DNA of 64,000 nucleotides from Thalassospira sp. HF15 (GTDB lineage Bacteria; Pseudomonadota; Alphaproteobacteria; Rhodospirillales; Thalassospiraceae). Below the pieces are notes generated by a model. The model saw nothing but the letters and a program-made list of their open reading frames with translations, did no database searches and had not been told where the DNA came from. Made by a program: the position numbers and the translations under genes. The stretch is from positions 248,001 to 312,000 of the forward strand of contig NZ_JAAVKI010000002.1 of the NCBI RefSeq assembly GCF_011806525.1. Reading direction: 5' to 3'. Positions 17,183 to 26,110 of the stretch are shown piece after piece; the stretch's first letter is position 1, and every line of letters starts with the position of its first letter.

Positions 17183-18139
17183 ATGTGGCGACGCAAGCGC
17201 GTTTTGGTGACCGGTGGTGCAGGTTTTCTGGGTTCTCATCTGTGCGAACGCCTGCTTGATGAAGGCAATGACGTTCTGTGCGTTGACAATTTCTTCACCG
17301 GCACCAAGGACAACATCGTCCATCTACTCGACAATCCGCATTTCGAGCTGATGCGTCATGATGTGACCTTCCCGCTCTATCTGGAAGTGGACGAGATATA
17401 CAACCTTGCTTGCCCGGCATCGCCGATCCACTATCAGCACGATCCGGTCCAAACGACGAAAACAAGCGTGCATGGTGCGATCAACATGCTGGGTCTTGCC
17501 AAACGCGTCGGCGCCCGGATTTTCCAAGCCTCGACCAGCGAAGTTTACGGTGATCCCGAAATTCATCCGCAAACCGAGGACTATCGCGGCAACGTCAATC
17601 CGATTGGCCCGCGCGCCTGCTATGATGAAGGCAAGCGCTGCGCTGAAACGCTGTTCTTTGATTACCATCGGCAGAATGGCGTTGAAATCAAGGTTGCCCG
17701 GATTTTCAATACCTATGGCCCCCGCATGCATCCCCAGGACGGTCGCGTGGTATCGAACTTCATCATTCAGGCCCTTCAGGGTGAGGACATTACGATTTAT
17801 GGGGATGGTGAGCAAACCCGATCCTTCTGCTTCTACACGGATCTGATTGAGGGTTTTGTAAGACTGATGGCGACAGACAAGTCGATCACAGGACCGATGA
17901 ACCTCGGCAATCCTTATGAAATCACCATCCGAGAGCTTGCAGAACGCGTGATCGAGATGACCGGAGCAAAATCGAAGCTGATTTTCAAGGATCTTCCCGC
18001 AGATGACCCCTTACAACGCAAACCCGATATCACATTCGCACGTAATACACTGGATGGATGGGAGCCGACAGTGGGTCTTGAGACCGGATTGGGGTCCACC
18101 ATCGAATATTTCCGCAATCTGATTGCAAAACACGGCTGA
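17183..18139 (+). CDS. UDP-glucuronate decarboxylase-like NAD-dependent epimerase/dehydratase
   Basis: The 318-residue protein is an extended SDR enzyme with GGAGFLGSH (residues 11-19) for NAD, catalytic Tyr147 and Lys151 in CYDEGKR, and the segments [12 protein letters not shown] and [22 protein letters not shown] that are typical of UDP-xylose synthases. It would convert UDP-glucuronate to UDP-xylose (or the 4-keto intermediate) for surface glycans. It heads a plus-strand group with gmhA and hldE, which supports a role in LPS or capsule sugar supply. Confidence 0.9.
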   Translation: MWRRKRVLVTGGAGFLGSHLCERLLDEGNDVLCVDNFFTGTKDNIVHLLDNPHFELMRHDVTFPLYLEVDEIYNLACPASPIHYQHDPVQTTKTSVHGAINMLGLAKRVGARIFQASTSEVYGDPEIHPQTEDYRGNVNPIGPRACYDEGKRCAETLFFDYHRQNGVEIKVARIFNTYGPRMHPQDGRVVSNFIIQALQGEDITIYGDGEQTRSFCFYTDLIEGFVRLMATDKSITGPMNLGNPYEITIRELAERVIEMTGAKSKLIFKDLPADDPLQRKPDITFARNTLDGWEPTVGLETGLGSTIEYFRNLIAKHG

Positions 18140-18170
18140 GACGATTTAGCGAGCAGGATCTGAATTACCC

Positions 18171-18755
18171 ATGGATATCAAAGCCTTTTTCGACAGTGAG
18201 TTTGACGAGCATCTTGATCTGGTCAACAAGACCCGCGAAGCCACGCGCGATGCCTTTATCGAACTGGTCGAGATTTGCACCGATGCACTGAATGACGGCA
18301 ACAAGTTGCTGTTTTTCGGCAATGGCGGGTCTGCCGCAGACGCCCAGCATATCGCCACCGAATTCACCGTCCGTTACATCAATGACCGTCGTGCCCTTCC
18401 GGCGATTGCACTGACCACAGACAGCTCCGCACTGACTGCCATTGGTAACGATTTCGGGTTTGATTACCTGTTTTCACGCCAGATTGAGGCGCTTGGCAAC
18501 CCCGACGATGTTGCGATCGGCATTTCGACATCGGGCAATAGCAAGAACGTCAATCTTGGCCTGGCCAAGGCCAGGGAAATGGGCCTGATTGCAACCGGTT
18601 GGACCGGCAAGACCGGCGGCGACATGGTCGATCTGTGTGACCCGCTGATGATCGTGCCCAGCAACACCACCGCCCGTATTCAGGAAATGCATATCCAGAT
18701 TGGCCAGATGCTGGTCGGTGCCCTTGAACACACGCTTGGCCTGACGAAAAAATAA
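18171..18755 (+). CDS. gmhA: Phosphoheptose isomerase GmhA
   Basis: GmhA converts sedoheptulose 7-phosphate to D-glycero-D-manno-heptose 7-phosphate, the first step to ADP-heptose for the LPS inner core. The 194-residue protein is a single SIS domain with FGNGGSAADAQHIATEF (about 49-65), ALTTDSSALTAIGNDFGF and STSGNSKNV, all family hallmarks. It is followed 54 nt later by hldE, which takes the next steps. Confidence 0.95.
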   Translation: MDIKAFFDSEFDEHLDLVNKTREATRDAFIELVEICTDALNDGNKLLFFGNGGSAADAQHIATEFTVRYINDRRALPAIALTTDSSALTAIGNDFGFDYLFSRQIEALGNPDDVAIGISTSGNSKNVNLGLAKAREMGLIATGWTGKTGGDMVDLCDPLMIVPSNTTARIQEMHIQIGQMLVGALEHTLGLTKK

Positions 18756-18809
18756 CTGGCACCCCACCAAAGCCACCTGAATACTCTGACAGAATAAAGA
18801 ACTGTGACC

Positions 18810-20282
18810 ATGACCGATCTTAGCCATCTGGCCCGACAGGTAGACCAACTGACCAATGCCAAGGTTCTTTGCATTGGCGATGTCATGCTGGATCGGTTTG
18901 TCTACGGATCTGTAAACCGCATCTCGCCCGAGGCCCCCATTCCAGTCATCCGGGTTGAACGCGAAAGCGCGATGCTGGGTGGCGCGGGTAATGTCACGCG
19001 CAATGCCACGGCCCTTGGCGCGTCGGTTCAGTTCCTGTCCCTTGTTGGCGATGATCTGCCCGGTCGGGAAGTCATGGAATATGTCGCCAATGACAGTGGT
19101 GTCGAGCCCTATATCCAGTCTGAGCGCAACCGCCCGACGACAATCAAAACCCGCTATATCGCTGGCGGACAACAATTGTTGCGATCAGACAACGAAACAA
19201 CGAGCGACATCGCACCTGCGACCATTAGCAACCTTTCGGCTTTGGCCGGTCAGTTGGCACCCGATGTCGCGGCAATCATCCTGTCGGACTATGGCAAGGG
19301 CGTTTTGCATCCCGATGTTGTGGCCGCCGCGATTGAAGCCGCACGTACCGCCGGAAAACCGATCATCGTTGATCCCAAGGGCAACGATTACAGCATCTAT
19401 CGTGGGGCGACGATCGTTACGCCCAACCGCGCAGAAGCCGAAGCGGCAACCGGAATCGCCATCAATAGTGATGAGGATGCTGTCGCCGCAGCACGCAAGA
19501 TCATTGCTGACTGCGGTATCGAAAATGTCCTGCTTACCCGCAGTCAGGACGGCATGACGTTGGTGACGCAGGATGGCGAGGCTTTGCATCTGCCAACCGA
19601 AGCCCGTGAAGTCTTTGATGTTTCCGGCGCCGGTGACACGGTGGTTGCCTGCCTTGCATCTGCCGTGGCAGCGGGTTCAAGCCTTGCCGATGCTGCCCGC
19701 ATCGCCAATGTCGCGGCCGGAATTGTGGTTGGCAAAATCGGTACTGCGGTTGTTTATCCGGATGAGCTGATTTCGACCCTGCATCACCATGACCTTATGA
19801 TTGGCGAAGCCAAACTGATGCCGCTTGATCGCATGGTTGATCGCGCTGAACGTTGGCGGCGCAAGGGATATACGGTCGGCTTTACCAATGGCTGTTTTGA
19901 TCTGTTGCATCCAGGCCACCTCAGCCTGCTGAAGCAAGCGCGCGCGCATTGCGACCGCCTGATTGTTGGATTGAATTCCGATGCGTCTGTCAAACGCCTC
20001 AAAGGTGAAGCCCGCCCGGTTCAATCCGAGGCTGCACGTGCAGCTGTGCTTGGATCGCTTGAAACCGTCAGTGGTGTGGTGATTTTTGGTGAAGATACCC
20101 CGATTGAGCTGATCTCGGCGATCAAGCCCGACATTTTGGTCAAGGGTGCGGATTACACAATCGACAAGGTTGTCGGGGCCGAGATCGTTCAGTCGTATGG
20201 CGGCAAGGTAGTTCTGGCCAATCTTGAAGACGGTTTTTCCACCACATCGACCATCGCGCGGATGAACAAGGTTAACGACTAA
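18810..20282 (+). CDS. hldE: Bifunctional heptose-7-phosphate kinase / heptose-1-phosphate adenylyltransferase HldE
   Basis: HldE phosphorylates heptose 7-phosphate at C1 and later adenylates heptose 1-phosphate. Residues 1 to about 330 form a PfkB-type kinase (GDVMLDRF, MLGGAGNVTRN, and the anion-hole DVSGAGDTVVA). Residues from about 350 form a cytidylyltransferase-like domain with FTNGCFDLLHPGHLSLL and ending in GFSTTSTIARM. I used the ATG at 18810, nine bases after AAAGAA; a GTG six bases upstream is an alternative. The stop overlaps the end of the convergent gene by four bases. Confidence 0.96.
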   Translation: MTDLSHLARQVDQLTNAKVLCIGDVMLDRFVYGSVNRISPEAPIPVIRVERESAMLGGAGNVTRNATALGASVQFLSLVGDDLPGREVMEYVANDSGVEPYIQSERNRPTTIKTRYIAGGQQLLRSDNETTSDIAPATISNLSALAGQLAPDVAAIILSDYGKGVLHPDVVAAAIEAARTAGKPIIVDPKGNDYSIYRGATIVTPNRAEAEAATGIAINSDEDAVAAARKIIADCGIENVLLTRSQDGMTLVTQDGEALHLPTEAREVFDVSGAGDTVVACLASAVAAGSSLADAARIANVAAGIVVGKIGTAVVYPDELISTLHHHDLMIGEAKLMPLDRMVDRAERWRRKGYTVGFTNGCFDLLHPGHLSLLKQARAHCDRLIVGLNSDASVKRLKGEARPVQSEAARAAVLGSLETVSGVVIFGEDTPIELISAIKPDILVKGADYTIDKVVGAEIVQSYGGKVVLANLEDGFSTTSTIARMNKVND

Positions 20283-20914
20283 GCGTCCTGCCCCTGACCG
20301 TCGTCAGCTGGCCAAGGTGAGATGATCAGATCTGGCCAGATTTTCTGCCAACGTGCGACCTTGGCCTCATAGACCTTTTTGACCGGCAAAACGGTATTCG
20401 GGATCACCCGACCTTGCATGACAGCCGAAAGGCCAAATGGCGCATAGATCCGATAGGCATCCAGCCCGTCCTTGCCAGCATCTTTGCACACACCAATCGC
20501 ACTTGTCTGATAGGCAAATCGATCAATGCCGTCGCTTGCGGCATGCACGGCGCCATAGGGAACACCGAACTTTTCCGGATACCAGATCGGCACACGCGCC
20601 TGATTGCGGATTTCAACCGAAACTGCGATATCGGAAAATAATTCACTACCTTGCGTGATCACGCGATCTTCAGCCTGCCATGCCGTATCGGGATCGAAAT
20701 AAAAAAGATCATAGTCGGCGATATCCGCATCCGGCGCGCGATTGGCCTTGATGTTCCAGATGGTCTGGGCAAGGCATCCGGCGGTCAGCCACCAATCTTT
20801 GATCCCGAGTGTGGCAAACCGGTCAAGGATAAGGCGGTTGATCGGGTTTTGCAGGATGCCGTCAAGAAATTCACAGCCCAACGGGATGTCGCTGGCGTAT
20901 TGCCCGGCACTCAT
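20279..20914 (-). CDS. Nucleotidyltransferase-like protein (NTP_transf_6/DUF925 type)
   Basis: The 211-residue protein resembles the uncharacterised nucleotidyltransferase-like family with LTAGCLAQTIW (about 43-53) followed by ADYDLFYFD (66-74), the acidic motif expected to bind metal, and a late AYRIYAPFGLSAVM. The substrate is not known. Its start overlaps the stop of cbiB by four bases (ATGA), so it is coupled to that gene. A link to cobalamin synthesis is possible from context but unproven. Confidence 0.8.
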   Translation of the reverse strand: MSAGQYASDIPLGCEFLDGILQNPINRLILDRFATLGIKDWWLTAGCLAQTIWNIKANRAPDADIADYDLFYFDPDTAWQAEDRVITQGSELFSDIAVSVEIRNQARVPIWYPEKFGVPYGAVHAASDGIDRFAYQTSAIGVCKDAGKDGLDAYRIYAPFGLSAVMQGRVIPNTVLPVKKVYEAKVARWQKIWPDLIISPWPADDGQGQDA

Positions 20915-21927
20915 AGCCCGACCCAGACGACTTTAAGAATAATCGGCCATGCCGCATTGATCAGACAGGATGTTGTGAAAAGCCGAAGTGCGCGGTCGAT
21001 ATCAAGTGCTGTCAGATCCTGACGACCATTGCCAATATAGGGATCATCGACAACCTCGCTGCCATATTGGCGCGGTCCGGCAAGAGCGATTTCAAGCGCA
21101 CCGGCGAAGGCCGCTTCTTGCCATCCGGCATTGGGGGATTTGTGCTTTTTGGCATCTCGCAGCATGGTCAGCCACGCCGACTTGCCACTGGTTTTCGAAC
21201 CGAGGAACGCCGCAAAGCAAATCACGCCACCGGCAATCCGAGCCGGGATAAAATTCGCCACATCATCAAGGCGCGCAGCAAAACGACCAAAATAAAGGTA
21301 GCGAGGGTTGCGATGACCAATCATCGAGTCCAGCGTATTGATCGCCTTGTAGGCGCATATGCCTATCGGCCCGCCAACCACATACCAGAACAGCGGCGCG
21401 ACCACGCCATCGGAAAAGTTTTCCGCACAGCTTTCAATGGCAGCCCGGCTGACCCCGGCCTCATCAAGCGTGTCGGGGTTCCGCCCGACAATCATTGAAA
21501 CCGCCTTGCGCCCGCCAGCGATGCCGTCCTTCTTAAGCGCAACAGAAACGGCTTTGACGTGCTGATAAAGGCCCTTCTGTGCGATCAAAACCGCGACCAG
21601 AAGAACTTCAGGCGCCCTGAAAACATCACCAAGTGAGGACACAAACTGCACAAGACCACCAGCAGCGGCCGCAATCGCAATGACGACCAGACTTGTCAAC
21701 GTGCCGCGCAACAATCGGTCGGCATTGCGGCGTTCTGTGCGGTTCAGGCGTTTTTCAAACCATGCAATCAGATTTCCAATCCAGACCACCGGATGGCCGA
21801 TCCGCGAAAACAACCACGGGAAATCACCAAACACCGCATCCAACACCAGTGCCAGCACCAGCATTGTGAAAAGCGGCCCGAAAAACGCAGGTTCCGGGAT
21901 CAGAAAATCGGTGAATGTCGGTTCCAT
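20911..21927 (-). CDS. cbiB: Adenosylcobinamide-phosphate synthase CbiB (CobD)
   Basis: CbiB attaches aminopropanol (or its phosphate) to adenosylcobyric acid, giving adenosylcobinamide (phosphate). The 338-residue membrane protein has LVLALVLDAVFGDFPWLFSRIGHPVVWIG at the start, then ESCAENFSDGVVAPLFW and AYKAINTLDSMIGHRN, all family signatures. It is transcribed away from cbiX; the 454-nt gap between them must hold both promoters. It is coupled to the nucleotidyltransferase-like gene downstream. Confidence 0.95.
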   Translation of the reverse strand: MEPTFTDFLIPEPAFFGPLFTMLVLALVLDAVFGDFPWLFSRIGHPVVWIGNLIAWFEKRLNRTERRNADRLLRGTLTSLVVIAIAAAAGGLVQFVSSLGDVFRAPEVLLVAVLIAQKGLYQHVKAVSVALKKDGIAGGRKAVSMIVGRNPDTLDEAGVSRAAIESCAENFSDGVVAPLFWYVVGGPIGICAYKAINTLDSMIGHRNPRYLYFGRFAARLDDVANFIPARIAGGVICFAAFLGSKTSGKSAWLTMLRDAKKHKSPNAGWQEAAFAGALEIALAGPRQYGSEVVDDPYIGNGRQDLTALDIDRALRLFTTSCLINAAWPIILKVVWVGL

Positions 21928-22381
21928 GGCGGCAATGTGCGCGGTGATCGCCTAAGCGTCAATCAGAATGACGGGCTAAAGGGTAAGTGCCCGCCAGATA
22001 ACGGAATTTGCCAACCTGTTTTGGGTTTGCTAGAAGAAATTTCATACAAATTGTAATTTCATCATAACTTCTGTTTGCAAATCTGCCTGCCGAAAACAGC
22101 GTATGCAGAACATCATCACGCGATACCCGCCATCACTGACACAACAGCCGTCTTAATAAACGAAAGTCTGACCACCGCCCTACAACATCTTCCATACTGG
22201 GCCATTACCCGCCCACAACAAGTAGTATTTTCGTCGCCCGTGCCCCGTACACATCATCTTGGCGTACCTGCCGCTTGCATTCCGCAGGCCAATCGGTGAA
22301 AACGGGGGTGGCATCGGGTACCACACGGCAAAAATGTCGTGCGAGCAACACCATCAGAGAGAGACAAAGGAGCAGCCTTTT
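21928..22381. other. Divergent intergenic region between cbiB and cbiX
   Basis: About 450 bases without a supported gene. An AT-rich stretch near 22031-22075 contains the 11-bp palindrome TACAAATTGTA (22045-22055) flanked by two TTTCAT copies, a possible operator or promoter core. I looked for the cobalamin riboswitch core (GCAACTG or its complement) on both strands here and did not find it. Confidence 0.5.
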
Positions 22382-23410
22382 ATGTCCCCCAAAGGCGCAG
22401 TAATGATTTGCGGTCATGGTTCGCGTGACGAACGCGCAGTTTCACAGTTCAACGCGATGGTTGAAGCGATGAAACAGACCCACCTGGCCGAGTACGATGT
22501 CGAAAGCGGCTTTCTCGAATTTGCCCACCCGATCCTGCGAGACGGCTTTGAAAAGCTCAAAGCGATGGGCCACAAAAAGATTTATGCCCTGCCGGGCATG
22601 CTGTTTGCCGCTGGTCACGTCAAAAACGACCTGCCGAGCGAAGTAAACAATTTTGCCCACGAAAACCCGGATATTGAAGTTCTGTTTGGTCGCGACCTTG
22701 CCATTGACCCCAAACTTTTGATGGCCGCCAAGCAACGGATTGAAGAAGCCCTTGAAGGGGCTGATGACAGCGTTTCGCGCGAAGACACCCTGTTGATGGT
22801 GGTCGGGCGGGGCACCAATGATCCGGACGCGAACTCCAACGTCTATAAGGTTGCCCGTATGCTGCAGGAAGGCATGGGCTTTGGCCGAACTGAAATCAGC
22901 TATTCCGGCGTTGCCCATCCGCGCGTCAATGCTGGCCTGCGCGAGGCAATGAAACTGGGATACAAGCGCGTTGTCGTTTTCCCCTATTTCCTGTTTGCCG
23001 GCATTCTGATTGACCGCATCTACACCCACACCGACGAAGTTGCCGCTGAATTTGGCGATGTCGAATTCATCAAGGCAGGTTATCTCAAAGACCATCCAAT
23101 GGTTCTTGAAAGCTTTGCCGAACGCCTGACCGAGATCGATACCGGCGACAACAACATGAACTGCCAGCTTTGCAAATATCGTGAGCAGATCATTGGCTAT
23201 GAAGGCGATGTTGGCACCCCACAGGTCGGTCACCACCATCATGTGATGGGTATTGGCACCGATGGACACAGCCATGATCATGGTCACCACCATCATGGCC
23301 ACGGCCACGCTCATGGACATCATCACGGCCATGGACATGACCACAGTCATGATCACGGGCACAGCCATTCCCATGATCACGACGATGCGAAAAAGCCGAC
23401 CGGTTCCTGA
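22382..23410 (+). CDS. cbiX: CbiX-type sirohydrochlorin cobaltochelatase with His-rich tail
   Basis: The 342-residue protein is a two-domain class II chelatase. The first domain has His12 in ICGHGSRDERA and His79 in GMLFAAGHVKND, the metal-binding pair. The second has VVGRGTNDPDAN and VVFPYFLFAGILIDR. From about residue 283 the tail holds 26 His in roughly 55 residues, alternating with Gly, Asp and Ser, a metal store. CbiX inserts cobalt early, in the anaerobic route. The ATG at 22382 follows AAGGAG by nine bases. It heads the corrin-ring operon, 32 nt before cobH. Confidence 0.92.
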   Translation: MSPKGAVMICGHGSRDERAVSQFNAMVEAMKQTHLAEYDVESGFLEFAHPILRDGFEKLKAMGHKKIYALPGMLFAAGHVKNDLPSEVNNFAHENPDIEVLFGRDLAIDPKLLMAAKQRIEEALEGADDSVSREDTLLMVVGRGTNDPDANSNVYKVARMLQEGMGFGRTEISYSGVAHPRVNAGLREAMKLGYKRVVVFPYFLFAGILIDRIYTHTDEVAAEFGDVEFIKAGYLKDHPMVLESFAERLTEIDTGDNNMNCQLCKYREQIIGYEGDVGTPQVGHHHHVMGIGTDGHSHDHGHHHHGHGHAHGHHHGHGHDHSHDHGHSHSHDHDDAKKPTGS

Positions 23411-23442
23411 CCGGCCGATCCTGTCCCCTGAAAGGCGCGGCA

Positions 23443-24126
23443 ATGTTCGACTATCTGCGTGACCCGCAGGAAATCTACGCTAAAAGCTTTGCCACCATCG
23501 AGGCCGAGGCAAACCTTGCGCGCTTTTCAGAGGACGAATGCCCGATCGCCATCCGTATCATTCATGCCTGCGGCATGGTCGAGATGGCCGATCAGATCAC
23601 TTTTGGCGGGGATGTCGCCACGGCTGCAATCACTGCTTTTCGGGCGGGAAAACCCGTCCTGTGCGACGCTGAAATGGTCCGGCACGGCATCATTTCCCGG
23701 CTACTGCCCAGCAACAATCGGATACTGTGTACCCTGAATGACGGCGATACGCACAGTCTGGCGGACGATATGGCAACCACACGATCTGCCGCCGCCGTTG
23801 AGGGTTGGGTAAATCATATCGAAGGCGCAATAATTGCCATTGGCAATGCGCCAACCGCGTTATTTCACCTGCTTGAAGCCATCCGGGATGGCCGTATGGC
23901 CAAGCCTGCCCTGATCATCGGCATGCCGGTCGGATTTGTAGGGGCCGCTGAAAGCAAGGATGCCCTGATTTCGCATGCCAACGGCATCCCCTTTGTCACA
24001 CTGCGCGGCCGGTTTGGCGGCAGTGCCGTAACAGCAGCCACCGTTAACGCACTCGCCCGTATGGCGCAGGGTGGTGACACCACACCAGATGGCACCGCGG
24101 GTCGTGTGAAAGGCAGGCCGTCATGA
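23443..24126 (+). CDS. cobH: Precorrin-8X methylmutase CobH
   Basis: CobH moves the methyl group from C11 to C12 of precorrin-8X, giving hydrogenobyrinic acid. The 227-residue protein has the catalytic His41 in RIIHACGMVEMAD, then CDAEMVRHGI and the closing PVGFVGAAESKDAL, which are family signatures. Length is normal. Its stop overlaps the cobL start (ATGA at 24123-24126). Confidence 0.96.
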   Translation: MFDYLRDPQEIYAKSFATIEAEANLARFSEDECPIAIRIIHACGMVEMADQITFGGDVATAAITAFRAGKPVLCDAEMVRHGIISRLLPSNNRILCTLNDGDTHSLADDMATTRSAAAVEGWVNHIEGAIIAIGNAPTALFHLLEAIRDGRMAKPALIIGMPVGFVGAAESKDALISHANGIPFVTLRGRFGGSAVTAATVNALARMAQGGDTTPDGTAGRVKGRPS

Positions 24127-25376
24127 ATGAACAATCCCCGATCAAGGGCCGCATCACGGTCATTGGCATTGGTGAGGATGGCTATGACGGATTGTCGCCG
24201 ATGGCGCAGGGCATTCTTGAAAAGGCCAGCATCATCTTTGGTGGCGCACGCCATATTGCCATGCTACCCGGCTCCAACACCGCGACCCAAAATAAATGGA
24301 TCACGCCGTTTGAAGCCAATCTGCCGCTGATCGAGGATTGCCTTGATCAAAACCCGGTCGTGCTGGCCAGCGGCGATCCGATGTATTTCGGCGTGGGTAA
24401 TACGCTGATTAAATATTTCGGACCCGAACCAATTTACGCGATCCCGGCACCATCAAGCATTTCATTGGCCGCATCCAGGCTTGGCTGGCCGCTGGCGGAA
24501 TGCGAAGTGATCACGCTGCATGGTCGTGATCCCGAAACCCTGCGCGCCCATTTGCGCCCACATGGCAAACTGATCGCGCTCAGTGCCGATGGCGCGACCC
24601 CGGCGCTGGTCGCCGTCATGTTGTGCGAAGCCGGATTTGATCAAAGCCGCATGTCGGTCTGCGAACGCCTTGGCGGCCCGGAAGAACGCATTACCACCCA
24701 GACCGCGCAAACATGGCAGTCGCGGGCGACATCCATGCCCGATATCAAGCCGATTGATCCGCTTAACCTGATCATGATTGACCTGGAAGCTGGCCCCAAC
24801 GCGAAACCGTTGCCAAAGGGCCCCGGCCTTCCCGATGACGCCTTTGTCCATGATGGCATGATCACGAAATCGGAAATCCGTGCACAGACCCTGTCCTCAC
24901 TTGCGCCCTTTGACGGTGGTGTTCTGTGGGATCTTGGCGCTGGTTGCGGGTCGGTCTCGGTTGAATGGATACGTATGGGTGGTCTGGCAGTTGCGATTGA
25001 ACGTGATGTCGAACGCTGTGACATGATCCGCAAAAACGCCGTTCGTCTTGGCGTTCCGACCCTTGCGATAGAGCAAAAATCAATTGAAGAGGCGCTCGCC
25101 TTCGCTGATCGCCTGCCAAAACCAGATGCCATTTTCATCGGCGGCGGGATCACCATTGATGGCTTGCTCGATACCTGTTGGGATCTGTTGCCGCGCCATG
25201 GTCGGCTGGTGGCCAATACGGTCACGCTTGAAGGCGAAGAACAATTATTACGGTTTTATAATAAAAACGGTGGCAGCCTGACGCGCCTGTCGGTTTCCCG
25301 ACTGGTTCCCCGCGGCGGTTTCAAGGGTTGGAGCAATCTGGCGCCGGTCACCCATTACCTCGGAGTAAAAGCATGA
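24123..25376 (+). CDS. cobL: Precorrin-6Y C5,15-methyltransferase (decarboxylating) CobL
   Basis: CobL methylates C5 and C15 and removes the C12 acetate carboxyl of precorrin-6Y. The 417-residue protein is the usual fusion: an N-terminal CbiE-type tetrapyrrole methylase (from IGIGEDGYDGLSPMA; ASGDPMYFGVG) and a C-terminal CbiT-type Rossmann methyltransferase (WDLGAGCGSVSVEW, about 270-283; FIGGGITIDG). It is coupled at both ends by ATGA overlaps to cobH and cobI. Confidence 0.96.
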   Translation: MNEQSPIKGRITVIGIGEDGYDGLSPMAQGILEKASIIFGGARHIAMLPGSNTATQNKWITPFEANLPLIEDCLDQNPVVLASGDPMYFGVGNTLIKYFGPEPIYAIPAPSSISLAASRLGWPLAECEVITLHGRDPETLRAHLRPHGKLIALSADGATPALVAVMLCEAGFDQSRMSVCERLGGPEERITTQTAQTWQSRATSMPDIKPIDPLNLIMIDLEAGPNAKPLPKGPGLPDDAFVHDGMITKSEIRAQTLSSLAPFDGGVLWDLGAGCGSVSVEWIRMGGLAVAIERDVERCDMIRKNAVRLGVPTLAIEQKSIEEALAFADRLPKPDAIFIGGGITIDGLLDTCWDLLPRHGRLVANTVTLEGEEQLLRFYNKNGGSLTRLSVSRLVPRGGFKGWSNLAPVTHYLGVKA

Positions 25377-26110
25377 GCAGTGCGGAAAATCCCGCAACGC
25401 CCCTTCCTGAAGCCGGCACGGCCTATGGGCTTGGCATCGGACCGGGCGAACCCGATCTGATCACGCTTAAGGCCTATAATATCCTGCAAAAGGCCGATGT
25501 GATTGCCTATCCCGCCCTTGAAGACGGCGTCAGCCTCGCGCGTCAGATCGTTGATCCGCATATCCCCAAAGGCCGTGTTGAAATCGCCATTCGCATTGAA
25601 ATGGGTAAGTCGGCGGACCCGATCTATGACGCCGCCGCGATCGAAATCGGCAAGCATCTGGCAGATGGTAAAACAGTGGCCGTGCTGTGCGAAGGTGATC
25701 CGTTCTTTTATGGCAGCTTCATGTATCTGTTTGGCCGACTGGCAGAAGCCGGTCATCCGGTCAAAACCGTGCCCGGTGTCAGTTCCATGATGGCCTGTGC
25801 CGCCCAGCTAGGCGCACCGCTGGCCGCCAAGAATGATGTTTTGCAAGTCATTCCAGGCCCACTTGATGCAGACCGGCTGCGCAAACAGCTGGCCGATACC
25901 GATGCCGCTGCGATCATCAAACTGGGCCGTCATTTTGCCAAGGTGCGTGCGGTCATTGATGAACTTGGTCTGACCGATCGGGCGCGGTATATCGAACGCG
26001 CCACGCTTGAGACCCAGAAAATGGTGCCGCTTGGTGAATTGCCGAGCGATGCCAAGGCCCCGTATTTTTCCATGATTCTGATCCACCGTCGCGGAGACGC
26101 ATGGCGATGA
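25373..26110 (+). CDS. cobI: Precorrin-2 C20-methyltransferase CobI
   Basis: CobI adds the C20 methyl to precorrin-2, giving precorrin-3A. The 245-residue tetrapyrrole methylase has LGIGPGEPDLITLKA (about 19-33), CEGDPFFYGSFMYL and PGVSSMMACAA. The ATG at 25373 overlaps the cobL stop. The end overlaps the start of the next gene, whose first ATG is at 26101 and second at 26107. Confidence 0.96.
   Translation: MSSAENPATPLPEAGTAYGLGIGPGEPDLITLKAYNILQKADVIAYPALEDGVSLARQIVDPHIPKGRVEIAIRIEMGKSADPIYDAAAIEIGKHLADGKTVAVLCEGDPFFYGSFMYLFGRLAEAGHPVKTVPGVSSMMACAAQLGAPLAAKNDVLQVIPGPLDADRLRKQLADTDAAAIIKLGRHFAKVRAVIDELGLTDRARYIERATLETQKMVPLGELPSDAKAPYFSMILIHRRGDAWR

Noticed and set aside
21928-22381. A second cobalamin riboswitch between cbiB and cbiX.
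   Set aside because: The core GCCCCCGCAACTG and the B12 box are absent on both strands.
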